From Variovorax sp. dw_308 (GTDB taxonomy: Bacteria; Pseudomonadota; Gammaproteobacteria; Burkholderiales; Burkholderiaceae_C), in the NCBI RefSeq assembly GCF_019207085.1, contig NZ_JAATOM010000017.1, forward strand, positions 62,001-126,000: 64,000 bases of DNA. The letters run 5' to 3'. The stretch's first letter is position 1; every line of letters starts with the position of its first letter. The position numbers and the translations under genes are program-made. Below, piece by piece: positions 55,447-63,409 of the stretch. Under the pieces are notes generated by a model. The model did no database searches. It was not told the origin of the DNA and saw only the letters and a program-made list of their open reading frames with translations.

Positions 55447-56478
55447 ATGGCGAATGGCGGATTGCCGCGCCTGCACCTGGTCTCCAGCCAGCTCCCGGTG
55501 CAGGAGCGATTCGAGCGTTGGCAGCAGAGCCTGGGCGGCACGTTCAACGTGTCTGTCCCCGAGGGCGCGCGACCGGAGGAAAGCGCCTACGACGTCTCGA
55601 TCTGGCAGTTCGGCAGCGTGCTGCTGAGCGACAGCGTCTTCGGCCCGCGCTCGCAGACCCGCACGCTGCGCAACGCGCGCGCCGACCAGCTCGACCACTA
55701 CCGCGTGATCCTGCAGACCGAGGGCGAACTGCGCCTGGAAGCCGACGGTCGCCGATTCAAGATCGAGGCGGGCGAACTGGTGCTGTCGGACATGTCGCGC
55801 GAGGAGCGCTACGAGACCACGCGCGGTGCCAACGTCGTCATGTTCATACCGCGCGAGATGCTCGACGAGGCGCTGCCGCGCAGCTTCGACCTGCACGGCG
55901 CGCAACCGGGCGGCGCCACGGCTCGCATGATGGCCGACCACCTGCGCGCGCTGGCCCGTGTGGCTGCACAACTCCAGCCGCAGGAGACGGCGGCGCTCGC
56001 ACGCGCCACGGTCAACCTGCTGGCCGCGAGCCTGGTGCCTTCGGCGCAGACGCTCGACCATGCGCGCCCCACGATCGAAGGCAATCTGTTGCGCCAGGCC
56101 TGCCGCTACGTGGACCTCCACCTCAGCGAGCCAGACCTCTCGGCCGAGGCGCTGTGCGCCTTCTTCAAGGTGTCGCGCTCCACGATCTACCGGCTGTTCG
56201 AGCCCCTGGGCGGTGTGGCGCACTACGTGAAGGAACGGCGGCTCGCACGCATCCATGCGGTGCTGTCGTCATCGACGCAGCGGCAGTACCTCGGGCGCAT
56301 CGCGGAGGACCACGGCTTCAAGAGCACCACGCACTTCAGCCGCGCCTTCAGGGAGCAGTACGGCTACAGCCCCAACGAGGTGCGCCAGCGCGGGCTGCTG
56401 GCGGCAAGCGAGCCCGCCGCCCTCGCAAGCGCAGGCCAGGCCGCCTTCGACAAGTGGCTCCGCTCGCTCCGCGACTGA
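55447..56478 (+). CDS. AraC-family transcriptional regulator (first of two paralogues)
   Basis: 343 residues. An N-terminal AraC-binding-like domain (about 30-190: WQFGSVLLSDSVFGPRSQTRTLRN..DQLDHYRVILQTEG) is followed by two helix-turn-helix motifs near 235-330 (DLSAEALCAFFKVSRSTIYRLFEPLG, YVKERRLARIH and GRIAEDHGFKSTTHFSRAFREQYGYSP). The DHYR...LxLxADGRRF region is typical of the AraC-like ligand-binding (PF14525) group. ATG 55447 is used. A long hairpin follows two bases after its stop. Confidence 0.93.
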   Translation: MANGGLPRLHLVSSQLPVQERFERWQQSLGGTFNVSVPEGARPEESAYDVSIWQFGSVLLSDSVFGPRSQTRTLRNARADQLDHYRVILQTEGELRLEADGRRFKIEAGELVLSDMSREERYETTRGANVVMFIPREMLDEALPRSFDLHGAQPGGATARMMADHLRALARVAAQLQPQETAALARATVNLLAASLVPSAQTLDHARPTIEGNLLRQACRYVDLHLSEPDLSAEALCAFFKVSRSTIYRLFEPLGGVAHYVKERRLARIHAVLSSSTQRQYLGRIAEDHGFKSTTHFSRAFREQYGYSPNEVRQRGLLAASEPAALASAGQAAFDKWLRSLRD

Positions 56479-56479
56479 C

Positions 56480-56580
56480 ACGACTTTGCAATCAAGCGCA
56501 GGACAAGGCGGAGCGCCGCAGACAGTGCTGTAGCACGGCAAGGCGCTCCAACGCCGTGATGCGCTTGATTGCAAAGTCGT
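56480..56580. repeat. Long palindrome between the two AraC genes
   Basis: Perfect 21-bp arms ACGACTTTGCAATCAAGCGC(A) at 56480-56500 and their exact complement at 56560-56580. Inside are a second stem (GGAGCGCC / GGCGCTCC) and an apical GTGCT/AGCAC. It can fold into a very stable three-part hairpin. It may end transcription of the first AraC gene or be a dispersed repeat; no T-run follows. Confidence 0.8.
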
Positions 56581-56593
56581 ATGAGACGCACGG

Positions 56594-56644
56594 GCAAGAA
56601 CTGACACGCACCGTTGAGACGCCTTGCACATGGATTCCTAGAAT
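56594..56644 (+). promoter_or_regulatory. Shared promoter module, weaker copy C (second AraC gene)
   Basis: Begins with GCAAGAACTGACACG (56594-56608), which matches the first block of copies A and B at 10 of 15 positions. TAGAAT (56639-56644) lies exactly 45 bases from the start of the block, the same offset as TACGAT in A and B. TTGAGA (56614-56619) is a decent -35 but with a 19-base spacer. The shared geometry suggests control by the same activator. Confidence 0.45.
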
Positions 56645-56674
56645 TTCCCCATCCTTTTCACACGGTGCTCTTCC

Positions 56675-57706
56675 ATGACTCTGGCGGGTCCATCCCCACT
56701 TCCCCACATGCGCTTCGATTCGCGGGCGACATCGGCGCGGGAAGCGCTGGACTACTGGCGCGGTTCGCTTTCGCGGAGCTGGGACATGCAGCTGGCCGAC
56801 GACGCGGACCCGGCGCACTTCCATGCGGACGTGACGATGTGGCGCATGTCCGAGCTGATCGTCGGCGCCGCCACCTTCGGGCCGACGCAGACCCGCATGC
56901 GGCGCGAGCGCAACATCCAGTCCGACCAGTTGGACCACTACCGCCTGCTGCTGTTGCATGGCGGCGAGTTCCACTGCGACGCGGCAGGGCGGCGCGTGTC
57001 GCTCGCGCCGGGGCGCTTCCTCATCACCGACATGGCCCTGCCCGAGGAGAGCGAGTCGGCCTGTTCCAGCTCGGTTCTCTACATTCCGCGCGACACGCTC
57101 GACGCCGCCTTGCCGCAGCCGATGCGGCTGCATGGGCTTTCTCCGGACAACGCCTGCGGGCACCTGCTGTCGGACCACCTCGCGGCGCTGCTGCATGGCC
57201 TGCCCGACACCGCGCCGCAAGAACTTCCGGCGCTGTCCGCGGCAACGGTGGGCCTGGTGGCCGCCAGCCTGGCGCCGACCGTCATCGACCCGCTGACGAC
57301 GGGTGTAGCGGTCGACGGCGCGCTGCTGCGTCGCGCACGCCGCCACATCGAGGACCATCTGGCCGACACCGAACTGGCCGCGGCCCACCTGTGCAAGCTG
57401 CTGCGCGTCTCGCGCTCGACGTTGTATCGCCTGTTCGAGCCGCTCGGCGGCGTGTCGCAATACATCAAGGAACGGCGGCTAGCGCGCGTGCACCAGATCC
57501 TGGCGCAGTCCTGCGATCGCCAGCCGATCGCGCGGCTGGCCGAAGACCACGGATTCAAGAGCGCGGCGCATTTCAGCAAGGCCTTCCGTGCCCAGTTCGG
57601 GTACAGCCCGCGCGAAGTGCCGCGCGCGGTTGAACCGGCTCGCCTGCCTTCTGGTGGCAACGCTGAAGAGCGTTTCGACCGCTGGCTCAATTCCCTTTGC
57701 CACTGA
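56675..57706 (+). CDS. AraC-family transcriptional regulator (second paralogue)
   Basis: 343 residues, the same length and layout as the upstream gene. The ligand-binding-like domain (TMWRMSELIVGAATFGPTQTRMRR..DQLDHYRLLLLHGG) precedes two helix-turn-helix motifs (CKLLRVSRSTLYRLFEPLGGVSQYIKERRLARVH and RLAEDHGFKSAAHFSKAFRAQFGYSPREV). The DNA-binding parts of the two are very similar, the sensing parts less so, which fits tandem duplication with changed ligand. Its promoter region carries the module also seen before the autotransporter and a lipoprotein. Confidence 0.93.
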   Translation: MTLAGPSPLPHMRFDSRATSAREALDYWRGSLSRSWDMQLADDADPAHFHADVTMWRMSELIVGAATFGPTQTRMRRERNIQSDQLDHYRLLLLHGGEFHCDAAGRRVSLAPGRFLITDMALPEESESACSSSVLYIPRDTLDAALPQPMRLHGLSPDNACGHLLSDHLAALLHGLPDTAPQELPALSAATVGLVAASLAPTVIDPLTTGVAVDGALLRRARRHIEDHLADTELAAAHLCKLLRVSRSTLYRLFEPLGGVSQYIKERRLARVHQILAQSCDRQPIARLAEDHGFKSAAHFSKAFRAQFGYSPREVPRAVEPARLPSGGNAEERFDRWLNSLCH

Positions 57707-57847
57707 ACCGCTGGTTGCTTCGGCGGCCTTGCTTTTCCGATTTGCGGCGGGCCCCTGCAACCTCCGGATGGCGGCGGAACACGCCCGGCACCCGGTCGCT
57801 GCCGATGCCGCCGACCAGGGCCGGGACATGCAGCAAGACTCACCCGG

Positions 57848-58354
57848 TCACGCCGCGTCGCCTTCGAATTCGGAGCGCGCCACCTTCAGCGATGGCCCGA
57901 GCAGCACCACGCCCCAGCGTCGGCCGAAGCGGCGCAGCGCGGCGCGGTCCACGGACTTGCCATCGAGCAGCGCGGCCACTTCGCCAAAGAACCGCACGGC
58001 GTCTATACCGGGTTCGATGATGACTTGCTGCCGCGCACCCGTGCCCGTCACGTTGACGAAGGCCCGCGCCGCGCCTGCAGGCACGCGCACCAGGTCGCCG
58101 CGCCGCGCGACGAAGCGCCTGCCGTCGACCTCGAACAGATAGCGGCCGGTCACGATCTCGAAGGTCTCGGACTCGGCGCGCCGGTACAGCGGCGGGCCGA
58201 AGCCCGCGGCGTTCGTGGTCTCGATCACCGTGGACTGGGCCTTCTCGGGCTCGAACGGAAAGCGCACGCGGACGGCGAGCCCGAGTGCGGGAATGCGGAT
58301 GATCGGCTCCTCCCGCTTCGGCCGCGCCGTGCTGACGATCACCTCGACGGGCAC
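57848..58354 (-). CDS. Cupin-domain protein
   Basis: A 168-residue protein from GTG 58354. Its cupin signature is softened: ESETFEIVTGRYLFEVDGRRFVARRGDLVRVPAG, with Glu but no classical His pair, so metal binding is doubtful. A C-terminal EPGIDAVRFFGEVAALL follows. Cytosolic, function unknown. It starts one base after the stop of the gene at 58356-58850, so the two form an operon. Confidence 0.82.
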   Translation of the reverse strand: MPVEVIVSTARPKREEPIIRIPALGLAVRVRFPFEPEKAQSTVIETTNAAGFGPPLYRRAESETFEIVTGRYLFEVDGRRFVARRGDLVRVPAGAARAFVNVTGTGARQQVIIEPGIDAVRFFGEVAALLDGKSVDRAALRRFGRRWGVVLLGPSLKVARSEFEGDAA

Positions 58355-58355
58355 C

Positions 58356-58850
58356 TCAGGAACCCACGCTCACGTCGGTGCCGGCCGGCCAGACGAACAC
58401 GCTGTGCGTCGGCGCATTGCCGCGCACGATGATGCGCTGGTTCAGCGTGCGGCCGGCGAGCGTGGCCTGCACGTCGTAGCGGCCCGGTTGCAGGCGCGCC
58501 ACCAGGAACGGGCCCTGCGACACCACGTCGGTCATCACCGCGGCGCCGGACTTGTCGCGCACGGTGACGACCACGTCGGATGCGAAAGCGCCGCGCTTGC
58601 CGTCGCGGATCGCGAACTCGAAGCTCGCGGGCCACTGGCTGGACGCCTGCTTCATCAGTTTGGCCTCGCCCATGCCGATGCCACCGCTGGCGTATTCGAC
58701 GCCGGCATCGTTGACGTAGACGGCCGGCACTTCGGAGGCGCGCACGGCGATGGCGCAGGACAGCGCAGTGGCGCCGACGACGATGACAGCGAAGGGTTGC
58801 CAGCGGTCGCGCCGGGCCGGCTGGAGGAGGGGAGCGGGAACGGGATTCAT
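58356..58850 (-). CDS. Exported protein with a carboxypeptidase-regulatory-like beta domain
   Basis: 164 residues. An N-terminal hydrophobic segment (FAVIVVGATALSCAIAVRASE) is a signal peptide or anchor. The rest is all-beta: YASGGIGMGEAKLMKQASSQWP..FEFAI, VVTVRDKSGAAVMTDVVSQGPFLVARLQPGRYDVQATLAGRTLNQ. This resembles the periplasmic domain found in several betaproteobacterial hypothetical proteins; the family name is not certain. Start 58850 gives the signal peptide. Confidence 0.8.
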   Translation of the reverse strand: MNPVPAPLLQPARRDRWQPFAVIVVGATALSCAIAVRASEVPAVYVNDAGVEYASGGIGMGEAKLMKQASSQWPASFEFAIRDGKRGAFASDVVVTVRDKSGAAVMTDVVSQGPFLVARLQPGRYDVQATLAGRTLNQRIIVRGNAPTHSVFVWPAGTDVSVGS

Positions 58851-58974
58851 GTCGAGATTCCTTCGGTGACGGGCAGTGCCCGCGGGTTGGGTTGGAAAGG
58901 TGTGCCGCACGCTTGCAAGTGCATTCGATGCGGTGAGAAATGTTAGGAATCGACACGACCTGCGTGTGGCCGCG

Positions 58975-59054
58975 GCATCCCAATTCATGCCCCAGCGTTT
59001 CATGCGGCCGGCATCACGAAGTACACGGAGACGCAGAGGCACGAATTGGGATGC
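58975..59054. repeat. Inverted repeat in a divergent gap
   Basis: GCATCCCAATTCATGCC (58975-58991) and GGCACGAATTGGGATGC (59038-59054) pair at 16 of 17 positions. Weaker pairing continues inward (CAGCGTTTC with GGAGACGCAG). The flanking gap (58851-59148) separates divergent genes, so the element could be a large operator or a dispersed palindrome. Confidence 0.7.
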
Positions 59055-59148
59055 ACGCGCCACTTCGCATCGACCGTCGCTCCTAAATTCAACGGCATAC
59101 GTCGGCGACGTATTCATCCATTCATCACCCACCAACGAGGACCCCGAA

Positions 59149-59421
59149 ATGAACCTGCCGAAGAACCACATCAAGGCCTTTGCCTTTGGCGCCTTGTGCG
59201 TCGCATCCCTGAGCGCCTGCGCTGCCGCCTATGGGCTGTCGCATCCCAACTTCCAGCAAGCCGAGAACGCGATGCAGGCCGCCATCAACCACATCCGATC
59301 GGCGCAGGATGTGAACGGCCCGACCTTCGGTGGCCACGCAGGCCGTGCGATCGAACTCCTCCAGCAGGCACAGACCGAGATCTCGATCGCCGACGAGTTC
59401 CACCAGGGCCGTCGCTGGTAG
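59149..59421 (+). CDS. Small lipoprotein
   Basis: A 90-residue protein with a lipoprotein signal (ALCVASLSAC, lipobox LSAC). The mature part is helical (NFQQAENAMQAAINHIRSAQDV then RAIELLQQAQTEISIADEFHQ). It is likely anchored in a membrane facing the periplasm. Function unknown. AACGAGGACCCCGAA is a weak ribosome-binding region. Confidence 0.8.
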   Translation: MNLPKNHIKAFAFGALCVASLSACAAAYGLSHPNFQQAENAMQAAINHIRSAQDVNGPTFGGHAGRAIELLQQAQTEISIADEFHQGRRW

Positions 59422-59512
59422 GGACGAGGCATCGCACACATGGCCGTCGTGATGCGGGCCGCCGCGGTGGTAGCGATGGTCGTCCATGCGGTGGCGCTGC
59501 CCGAGCGCTATT

Positions 59513-59710
59513 GACGCGGCCTGCAGCACCTACGCCTTCACGCTGGTGGTCACGTGCGCGGCCAGCGGCGAGCATTCGGTGCTGCTGCTGTCCGCAAGGT
59601 TGTATGAGACGCTGCTGGGCGGCGTGCTCGGGCTTGTCGCTTCCAGTTTCTTCTTTCCGCTTCGGGCGTTGCCGGGGCTCGCCACCAGACTCATCGATCG
59701 AAAAAACACC
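59513..59710 (+). pseudogene. C-terminal remnant of an FUSC-family membrane transporter
   Basis: The frame DAACSTYAFTLVVTCAASG...LLLSARLYETLLGGVLGLVASSFFFPLRALP matches the last transmembrane part of fusaric-acid-resistance (FUSC/YccS-type) exporters, notably the R-x-x-E-T-L-x-G motif. No start or preceding domains are present. The frame runs without a stop into the DUF6790-like gene at 59711, so a fused read-through product is conceivable. Best read as a deletion scar. Confidence 0.6.
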
Positions 59711-60178
59711 ATGAGCTACTTCATCCTCGTCACCATCCTGATGTTCCTTGCTCCGGCGGCATGCGTCGCCTTCGCGGTGATCGCGCACCATGCGGCGCTG
59801 GACTGGGCGCTTGCGCTGCGCTGGTTCGCCTTCTGGATCGTCGGTGCGCGACTCGGCAGCGCCGGCCTGCGCCAGATGCTGAATCCGACGTTCACCGCGC
59901 GCCACATCCTGGGCATCGAGGGCGGCGAGGCGCTGATCCTGGTGCGCGAACTCGGCTTCGCCAACACGGCCTTCGGCGCCATCGGCATCCTGAGCCTGTG
60001 GTGGCCTGCGTGGGCCGCGTCCGCTGCATTCGCCGGTGCCGTGTTCCTCGGCCTGGCCGGCGTCAACCACGCGATGCAGCCCCATCGCAATGCGCGCGAG
60101 AACTTCGCGATGCTCACCGACCTTGCCGGCGCGCTGGTGCTTGCGGCCTGCGTGTGCGGCGCGGCTTCGATGTCGTGA
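59711..60178 (+). CDS. Small integral membrane protein (DUF6790-like)
   Basis: 155 residues with about four hydrophobic helices. GARLGSAGLRQMLNPTFTARHILGIEGGEA and VRELGFANTAFGAIGILSL are features I associate with DUF6790 proteins; function is unknown. ATG 59711 is chosen because family-like sequence starts at MSYFILVTIL, although no clear ribosome-binding site precedes it and the frame is open upstream into the FUSC remnant. Confidence 0.8.
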   Translation: MSYFILVTILMFLAPAACVAFAVIAHHAALDWALALRWFAFWIVGARLGSAGLRQMLNPTFTARHILGIEGGEALILVRELGFANTAFGAIGILSLWWPAWAASAAFAGAVFLGLAGVNHAMQPHRNARENFAMLTDLAGALVLAACVCGAASMS

Positions 60179-60187
60179 CCTGCACGA

Positions 60188-60250
60188 GCAAGAAGCGGGA
60201 CGCGCGGACAACACCTGCGCGGCTTCGAAAAATACGATACGTGCAGCTTC
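60188..60250 (+). promoter_or_regulatory. Shared promoter module, copy B (lipoprotein gene)
   Basis: The same four blocks and gaps as copy A: GCAAGAAGCGGGACG (60188-60202), GGACAACAC (60206-60214), CGAAAAATACGAT (60226-60238) and GTGCAGCTTC (60241-60250). TACGAT at 60233-60238 is the likely -10. The ATG of the lipoprotein follows 25 bases on. Confidence 0.65.
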
Positions 60251-60275
60251 AACCACTTCACCCGAACAGCACATC

Positions 60276-60779
60276 ATGACTTTCAAGATCACACCGCTAC
60301 TGATGGCAAGCGCCATGGCGGCGTCCCTCTCGTTGCTCGGAGCCTGCGCCAGCAGCGGCATGGGCGGCGGCGACATCGTGCAGAAGGGCAAGCCGGTGCA
60401 GCCGGTCCTGTTCTCATGGCAAAGCCGCGACGGCTCCATCGACGGCAGCATGACGGCCACCACGCCCGACGCGACCTACCAGGGCCGCTTCATGCAGGTC
60501 ACGCAGCAGACCGTGACCGAGGCGCTCGCGCCGATGTGGGATGCGTGGCCGATGGGCTGGCCGGACTGGCCCTACGGCGCGTGGACGGGCATCGGTGGCT
60601 ACGACACGGTCCAGTTCATCACGGCCTACAGCGGCAAGGTGATCGCCAATCTGAAGAGCCCGGCCGGCCGTGCCATGCGCTGCAGATTGCAGCTTCAGCA
60701 ACCGGACGCCGGCATGTCCGGCGGCGGCAGTGGCGAATGCCAGGTCGCGGGTGGGGTGCCTTTCCAGGCGACCTTCTGA
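60276..60779 (+). CDS. Lipoprotein under the shared promoter module
   Basis: 167 residues with a lipoprotein signal (MTFKITPLLMASAMAASLSLLGAC, lipobox LGAC). The mature part has VLFSWQSRDGSIDGSMTATTPDATYQGRFMQVTQ, a Trp/Pro-rich stretch (MWDAWPMGWPDWPYGAW) and Cys-containing beta strands. Probably in the outer membrane; I do not recognise a named family. Its upstream region is almost the same as that of the autotransporter gene, so the two may be expressed together. Confidence 0.85.
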   Translation: MTFKITPLLMASAMAASLSLLGACASSGMGGGDIVQKGKPVQPVLFSWQSRDGSIDGSMTATTPDATYQGRFMQVTQQTVTEALAPMWDAWPMGWPDWPYGAWTGIGGYDTVQFITAYSGKVIANLKSPAGRAMRCRLQLQQPDAGMSGGGSGECQVAGGVPFQATF

Positions 60780-60859
60780 CATGCAACGACGGGAGCACGT
60801 TGACGTTCGCTGCTGCAGGGTGAACTTGGGGCGCGATCATGCCGACGGCGCACTCTGCT

Positions 60860-61078
60860 CCGCGAATGTCCCACGCCGTCAACCTTCGGCTGCCGGCTCC
60901 TCCTTTGTTTCGCTGCGCAGAGCACACCATCGACGTGCTCCAGACACGCAAGGGTTGATCCGCCCGCACGACGCGGCGCCACCCGTGTCGAGGGTGCTGG
61001 GTGTTCCCCGCAGCGAAATAGAGGAGGAGCCGAAGGCGGGGGACATTCGCGGAGGGGAATACCCAGTGGCCTCGACAC
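60860..61078. repeat. Two overlapping imperfect palindromes
   Basis: Palindrome 1: CCGCGAATGTCCC (60860-60872) with GGGGACATTCGCGG (61039-61052), continued by GGCTCCTCC..TTTCGCTGCG against CGCAGCGAAA..GGAGGAGCC. Palindrome 2: GTGTCGAGGGTGCTGGGTGTTCCCC (60985-61009) with GGGGAATACCCAGTGGCCTCGACAC (61054-61078). Together they fill most of the 363-base gap before the DUF2165 gene. They look like a nested intergenic repeat rather than one terminator. Confidence 0.7.
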
Positions 61079-61142
61079 GCACCCCCACCGCCCGCACTGG
61101 GGTTCCCTCAATCAGGACGCAAAGCGCCACGGAGAAACTGTC

Positions 61143-61637
61143 ATGACCATCCGGCTTCTGAAGACATCGATGGTGTTCGCCGTCGGACTCTGGGCGCTGC
61201 TCATCGCCGCCGACAACATCCTCGACTACGACTCGAACTGGCACTTCGTCCAGCACGTGCTGTCGATGGACACGGTGTTCCCCGACAACGCCTTGAAGTA
61301 CCGCGCGATCACCGATCCGAAGATCCAGGCGCTGGGCTACTGGATGATCATCGCGACCGAATGGGTCATGAGCGCGCTGTGTCTCACGGGCGCCTGGGGC
61401 TTGTTCCGCGCGCGCCGCAACCGGCTCGACTTCATCGCGGCCAAGCCGCTGGCGGCCTGCGGGCTGGTGCTGGTCTTTCTGATGTACTTCGTCGGCTTCG
61501 TCGTGGTAGGCGGCGAATGGTTCTGCATGTGGCAGTCGGAGATCTGGAACGGGCAGGCCAAGGCCGTCATGTTCCTGACCTGCGCAATGCTGGTGCTGAT
61601 CGTGCTGCTGCTGCAGGAAGAGGATCAGAGGCCATGA
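61143..61637 (+). CDS. DUF2165 family small integral membrane protein
   Basis: 164 residues with four hydrophobic helices (MVFAVGLWALLIAADNILDY, YWMIIATEWVMSALCLTGAWGLF, ACGLVLVFLMYFVGFVVVGGEWF, VMFLTCAMLVLIVLLL). NWHFVQHVLSMDTVFPDN and MWQSEIWNGQ are typical of the family. Located in the inner membrane; function unknown. It converges with the histidine kinase gene. Confidence 0.9.
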   Translation: MTIRLLKTSMVFAVGLWALLIAADNILDYDSNWHFVQHVLSMDTVFPDNALKYRAITDPKIQALGYWMIIATEWVMSALCLTGAWGLFRARRNRLDFIAAKPLAACGLVLVFLMYFVGFVVVGGEWFCMWQSEIWNGQAKAVMFLTCAMLVLIVLLLQEEDQRP

Positions 61638-61716
61638 GCGCCGCCCGGCCGCCCGAAGGCGCTCGCACCGCAGCGCGCTCGTCACCTCCCGCTGCTTGCC
61701 TTCTCGTATCACGAAG

Positions 61717-63405
61717 TCATGCCGAGCGTTTGCGCCGAAGCTCCGTCGACACCGCCTTGCCCAGGGTGTCGAGATCAAAGGGCTTGGCCAACACCAGCTG
61801 CGGGCCGATGAGGCGCTCGACGGCTTTCATGTCGGCATAGCCCGTCGCCAGCAGGATGGGCAGCTCGTCGTACATCTTGTGCGCTTGCGCGATCAGTTCC
61901 GCGCCATTCATGCGCGGCATCAGGTAGTCGACCAGCAGCAGGTCCGGCCTGGCTATCTTCAGTTCGATCAGCCCCGCAGCACCATCGGCCGCTTGCCGGA
62001 CGCGGTAGCCAAGCACCTGGAGGCACTCGACCATGCTTCGGCGCACGCCTGGATCGTCTTCCACGACGAGGATCTCCGCCTGCACCGCCAGGGCGGCGTC
62101 CTGCACGGCCGCAGCCTCTGCTGCAGCGTCCTGCGGCGCAGGCGCCAGCGGAAAGCTCAGCCTCACCGTCGTTCCTGCGCCGACCTCGCTCTCCAGCGTT
62201 GCTTCCCCGCCCGACTGCCGCGTGAAGCCGTAGACCTGGCTCAGGCCCAGCCCGGTGCCGGCATGCGGCTTGGTGGTGAAGAAAGGGTCGAAGACCTTGC
62301 CCAGCAGATTGGCCGCGATCCCCGTGCCGGTATCGCGCACCGAGACGCTGACCGTGCCCCGTGGGTACGCGGGATCGCCGGGCCCGGTTTCGGCGCCAGC
62401 CGCAGCGATCACCGTGTGTATCTCAAGGATGCCGCCCTGGGGCATGGCGTCGCGCGCGTTGACGGAGAGATTGAGCAGGGCCATTTCCATCTGCGCCGCG
62501 TCGACGATCAGCCAGGCAGGCTCGGGACACAACGCCAGCGACAGCCTCACGTGCGCCCCCACCGAAATCGATATGAGTTCCGCCATGTTGTGCACCAGCT
62601 CATTCACGTCGTGCAGCTTGGGCACCAGGCTTTGCGTGCGCGCAAACGAAAGGAGTTGCCCGGTCAGGCGAGAGCCGCGATTCACGGCTTCCTTGGCTCG
62701 GCGTGCGTAGTCGCGTACGCGGTCTTCGTCGACCTTCAATCGCTCGATCAACTGGAGGTTCAGGTTGACGGCATGCAGCAGGTTGTTGAAGTCGTGCGCG
62801 ATGCCACCGGTCAGGCGCCCGAGCGCTTCCATCTTCTGGTTCTGGACCAGCGAGCCCTCGACGCGCTCGCGTTCGAGGATCTCGTGCATCAGCCGATCGT
62901 TGGCACTGGCAAGGTCGGCGGTGCGCTCGGCGATGCGCGTTTCGAGCTGATCGTTGAGCTGCTCGACGCTCAGCTTTGAAGACTGCAATTCGGCAAGATG
63001 CCTGCGCGTCAGATACTGGCGTTGGCGTGCGCGCAAGGCCGAGTGCGCCGCACTGGCCAGCGTGTCGGGGTTGACGGGGCGCTCGATCAGCACCAGGTTG
63101 CTGAGCTCCTGCAGCGCCGACCGCGCACGGTCCGAACGGCGGATGGTCTGCCGCGCCGCGAGCACGACAAACGGGTAGTCGGACCACGGAGGCTGGCGCG
63201 CGAGCATCGTGCGCAGCGCCTCCACCAGGTCCTCGCAGAGCGACTCTTCGGTGACGATCGTCGCGGCCGATTCCTGGTCAATGGCGGCGATCAGGGCGTG
63301 GGCATCAGGGCAGACATGGACGTTGATGTGCCGCGCGCCCAGCACTTCGCTGATGACGCGCGCGTCGCGCCCGAACGGCGCCAGGACGAGGACTCGATTT
63401 TCCAC
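61717..63405 (-). CDS. Hybrid sensor histidine kinase with degenerate N-terminal receiver
   Basis: 562 residues from GTG 63405. Residues 1-125 look like a receiver domain without the phosphorylatable Asp (AATIVTEESL where ..LLD.. is expected). A coiled coil (about 140-200), an H-box GGIAHDFNNLLHAVNLNLQLIE near 220, an ATPase domain (N-box LLNLSVNARDAM, DTGTGI, FFTTKPHAGTGLGLSQVYG) and a true receiver (VVEDDPGVRRS..LLLVDYLMPRMNG) follow. No membrane helix, so cytosolic. It starts four bases after the KaiC-like gene stop; coupling suggests they signal together. Confidence 0.93.
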   Translation of the reverse strand: MENRVLVLAPFGRDARVISEVLGARHINVHVCPDAHALIAAIDQESAATIVTEESLCEDLVEALRTMLARQPPWSDYPFVVLAARQTIRRSDRARSALQELSNLVLIERPVNPDTLASAAHSALRARQRQYLTRRHLAELQSSKLSVEQLNDQLETRIAERTADLASANDRLMHEILERERVEGSLVQNQKMEALGRLTGGIAHDFNNLLHAVNLNLQLIERLKVDEDRVRDYARRAKEAVNRGSRLTGQLLSFARTQSLVPKLHDVNELVHNMAELISISVGAHVRLSLALCPEPAWLIVDAAQMEMALLNLSVNARDAMPQGGILEIHTVIAAAGAETGPGDPAYPRGTVSVSVRDTGTGIAANLLGKVFDPFFTTKPHAGTGLGLSQVYGFTRQSGGEATLESEVGAGTTVRLSFPLAPAPQDAAAEAAAVQDAALAVQAEILVVEDDPGVRRSMVECLQVLGYRVRQAADGAAGLIELKIARPDLLLVDYLMPRMNGAELIAQAHKMYDELPILLATGYADMKAVERLIGPQLVLAKPFDLDTLGKAVSTELRRKRSA

Positions 63406-63409
63406 GCTG

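Noticed and set aside
59440..59514. A 24-codon hydrophobic frame after the small lipoprotein gene
   Set aside because: No ribosome-binding site and no family; overlaps the edge of the FUSC remnant region.
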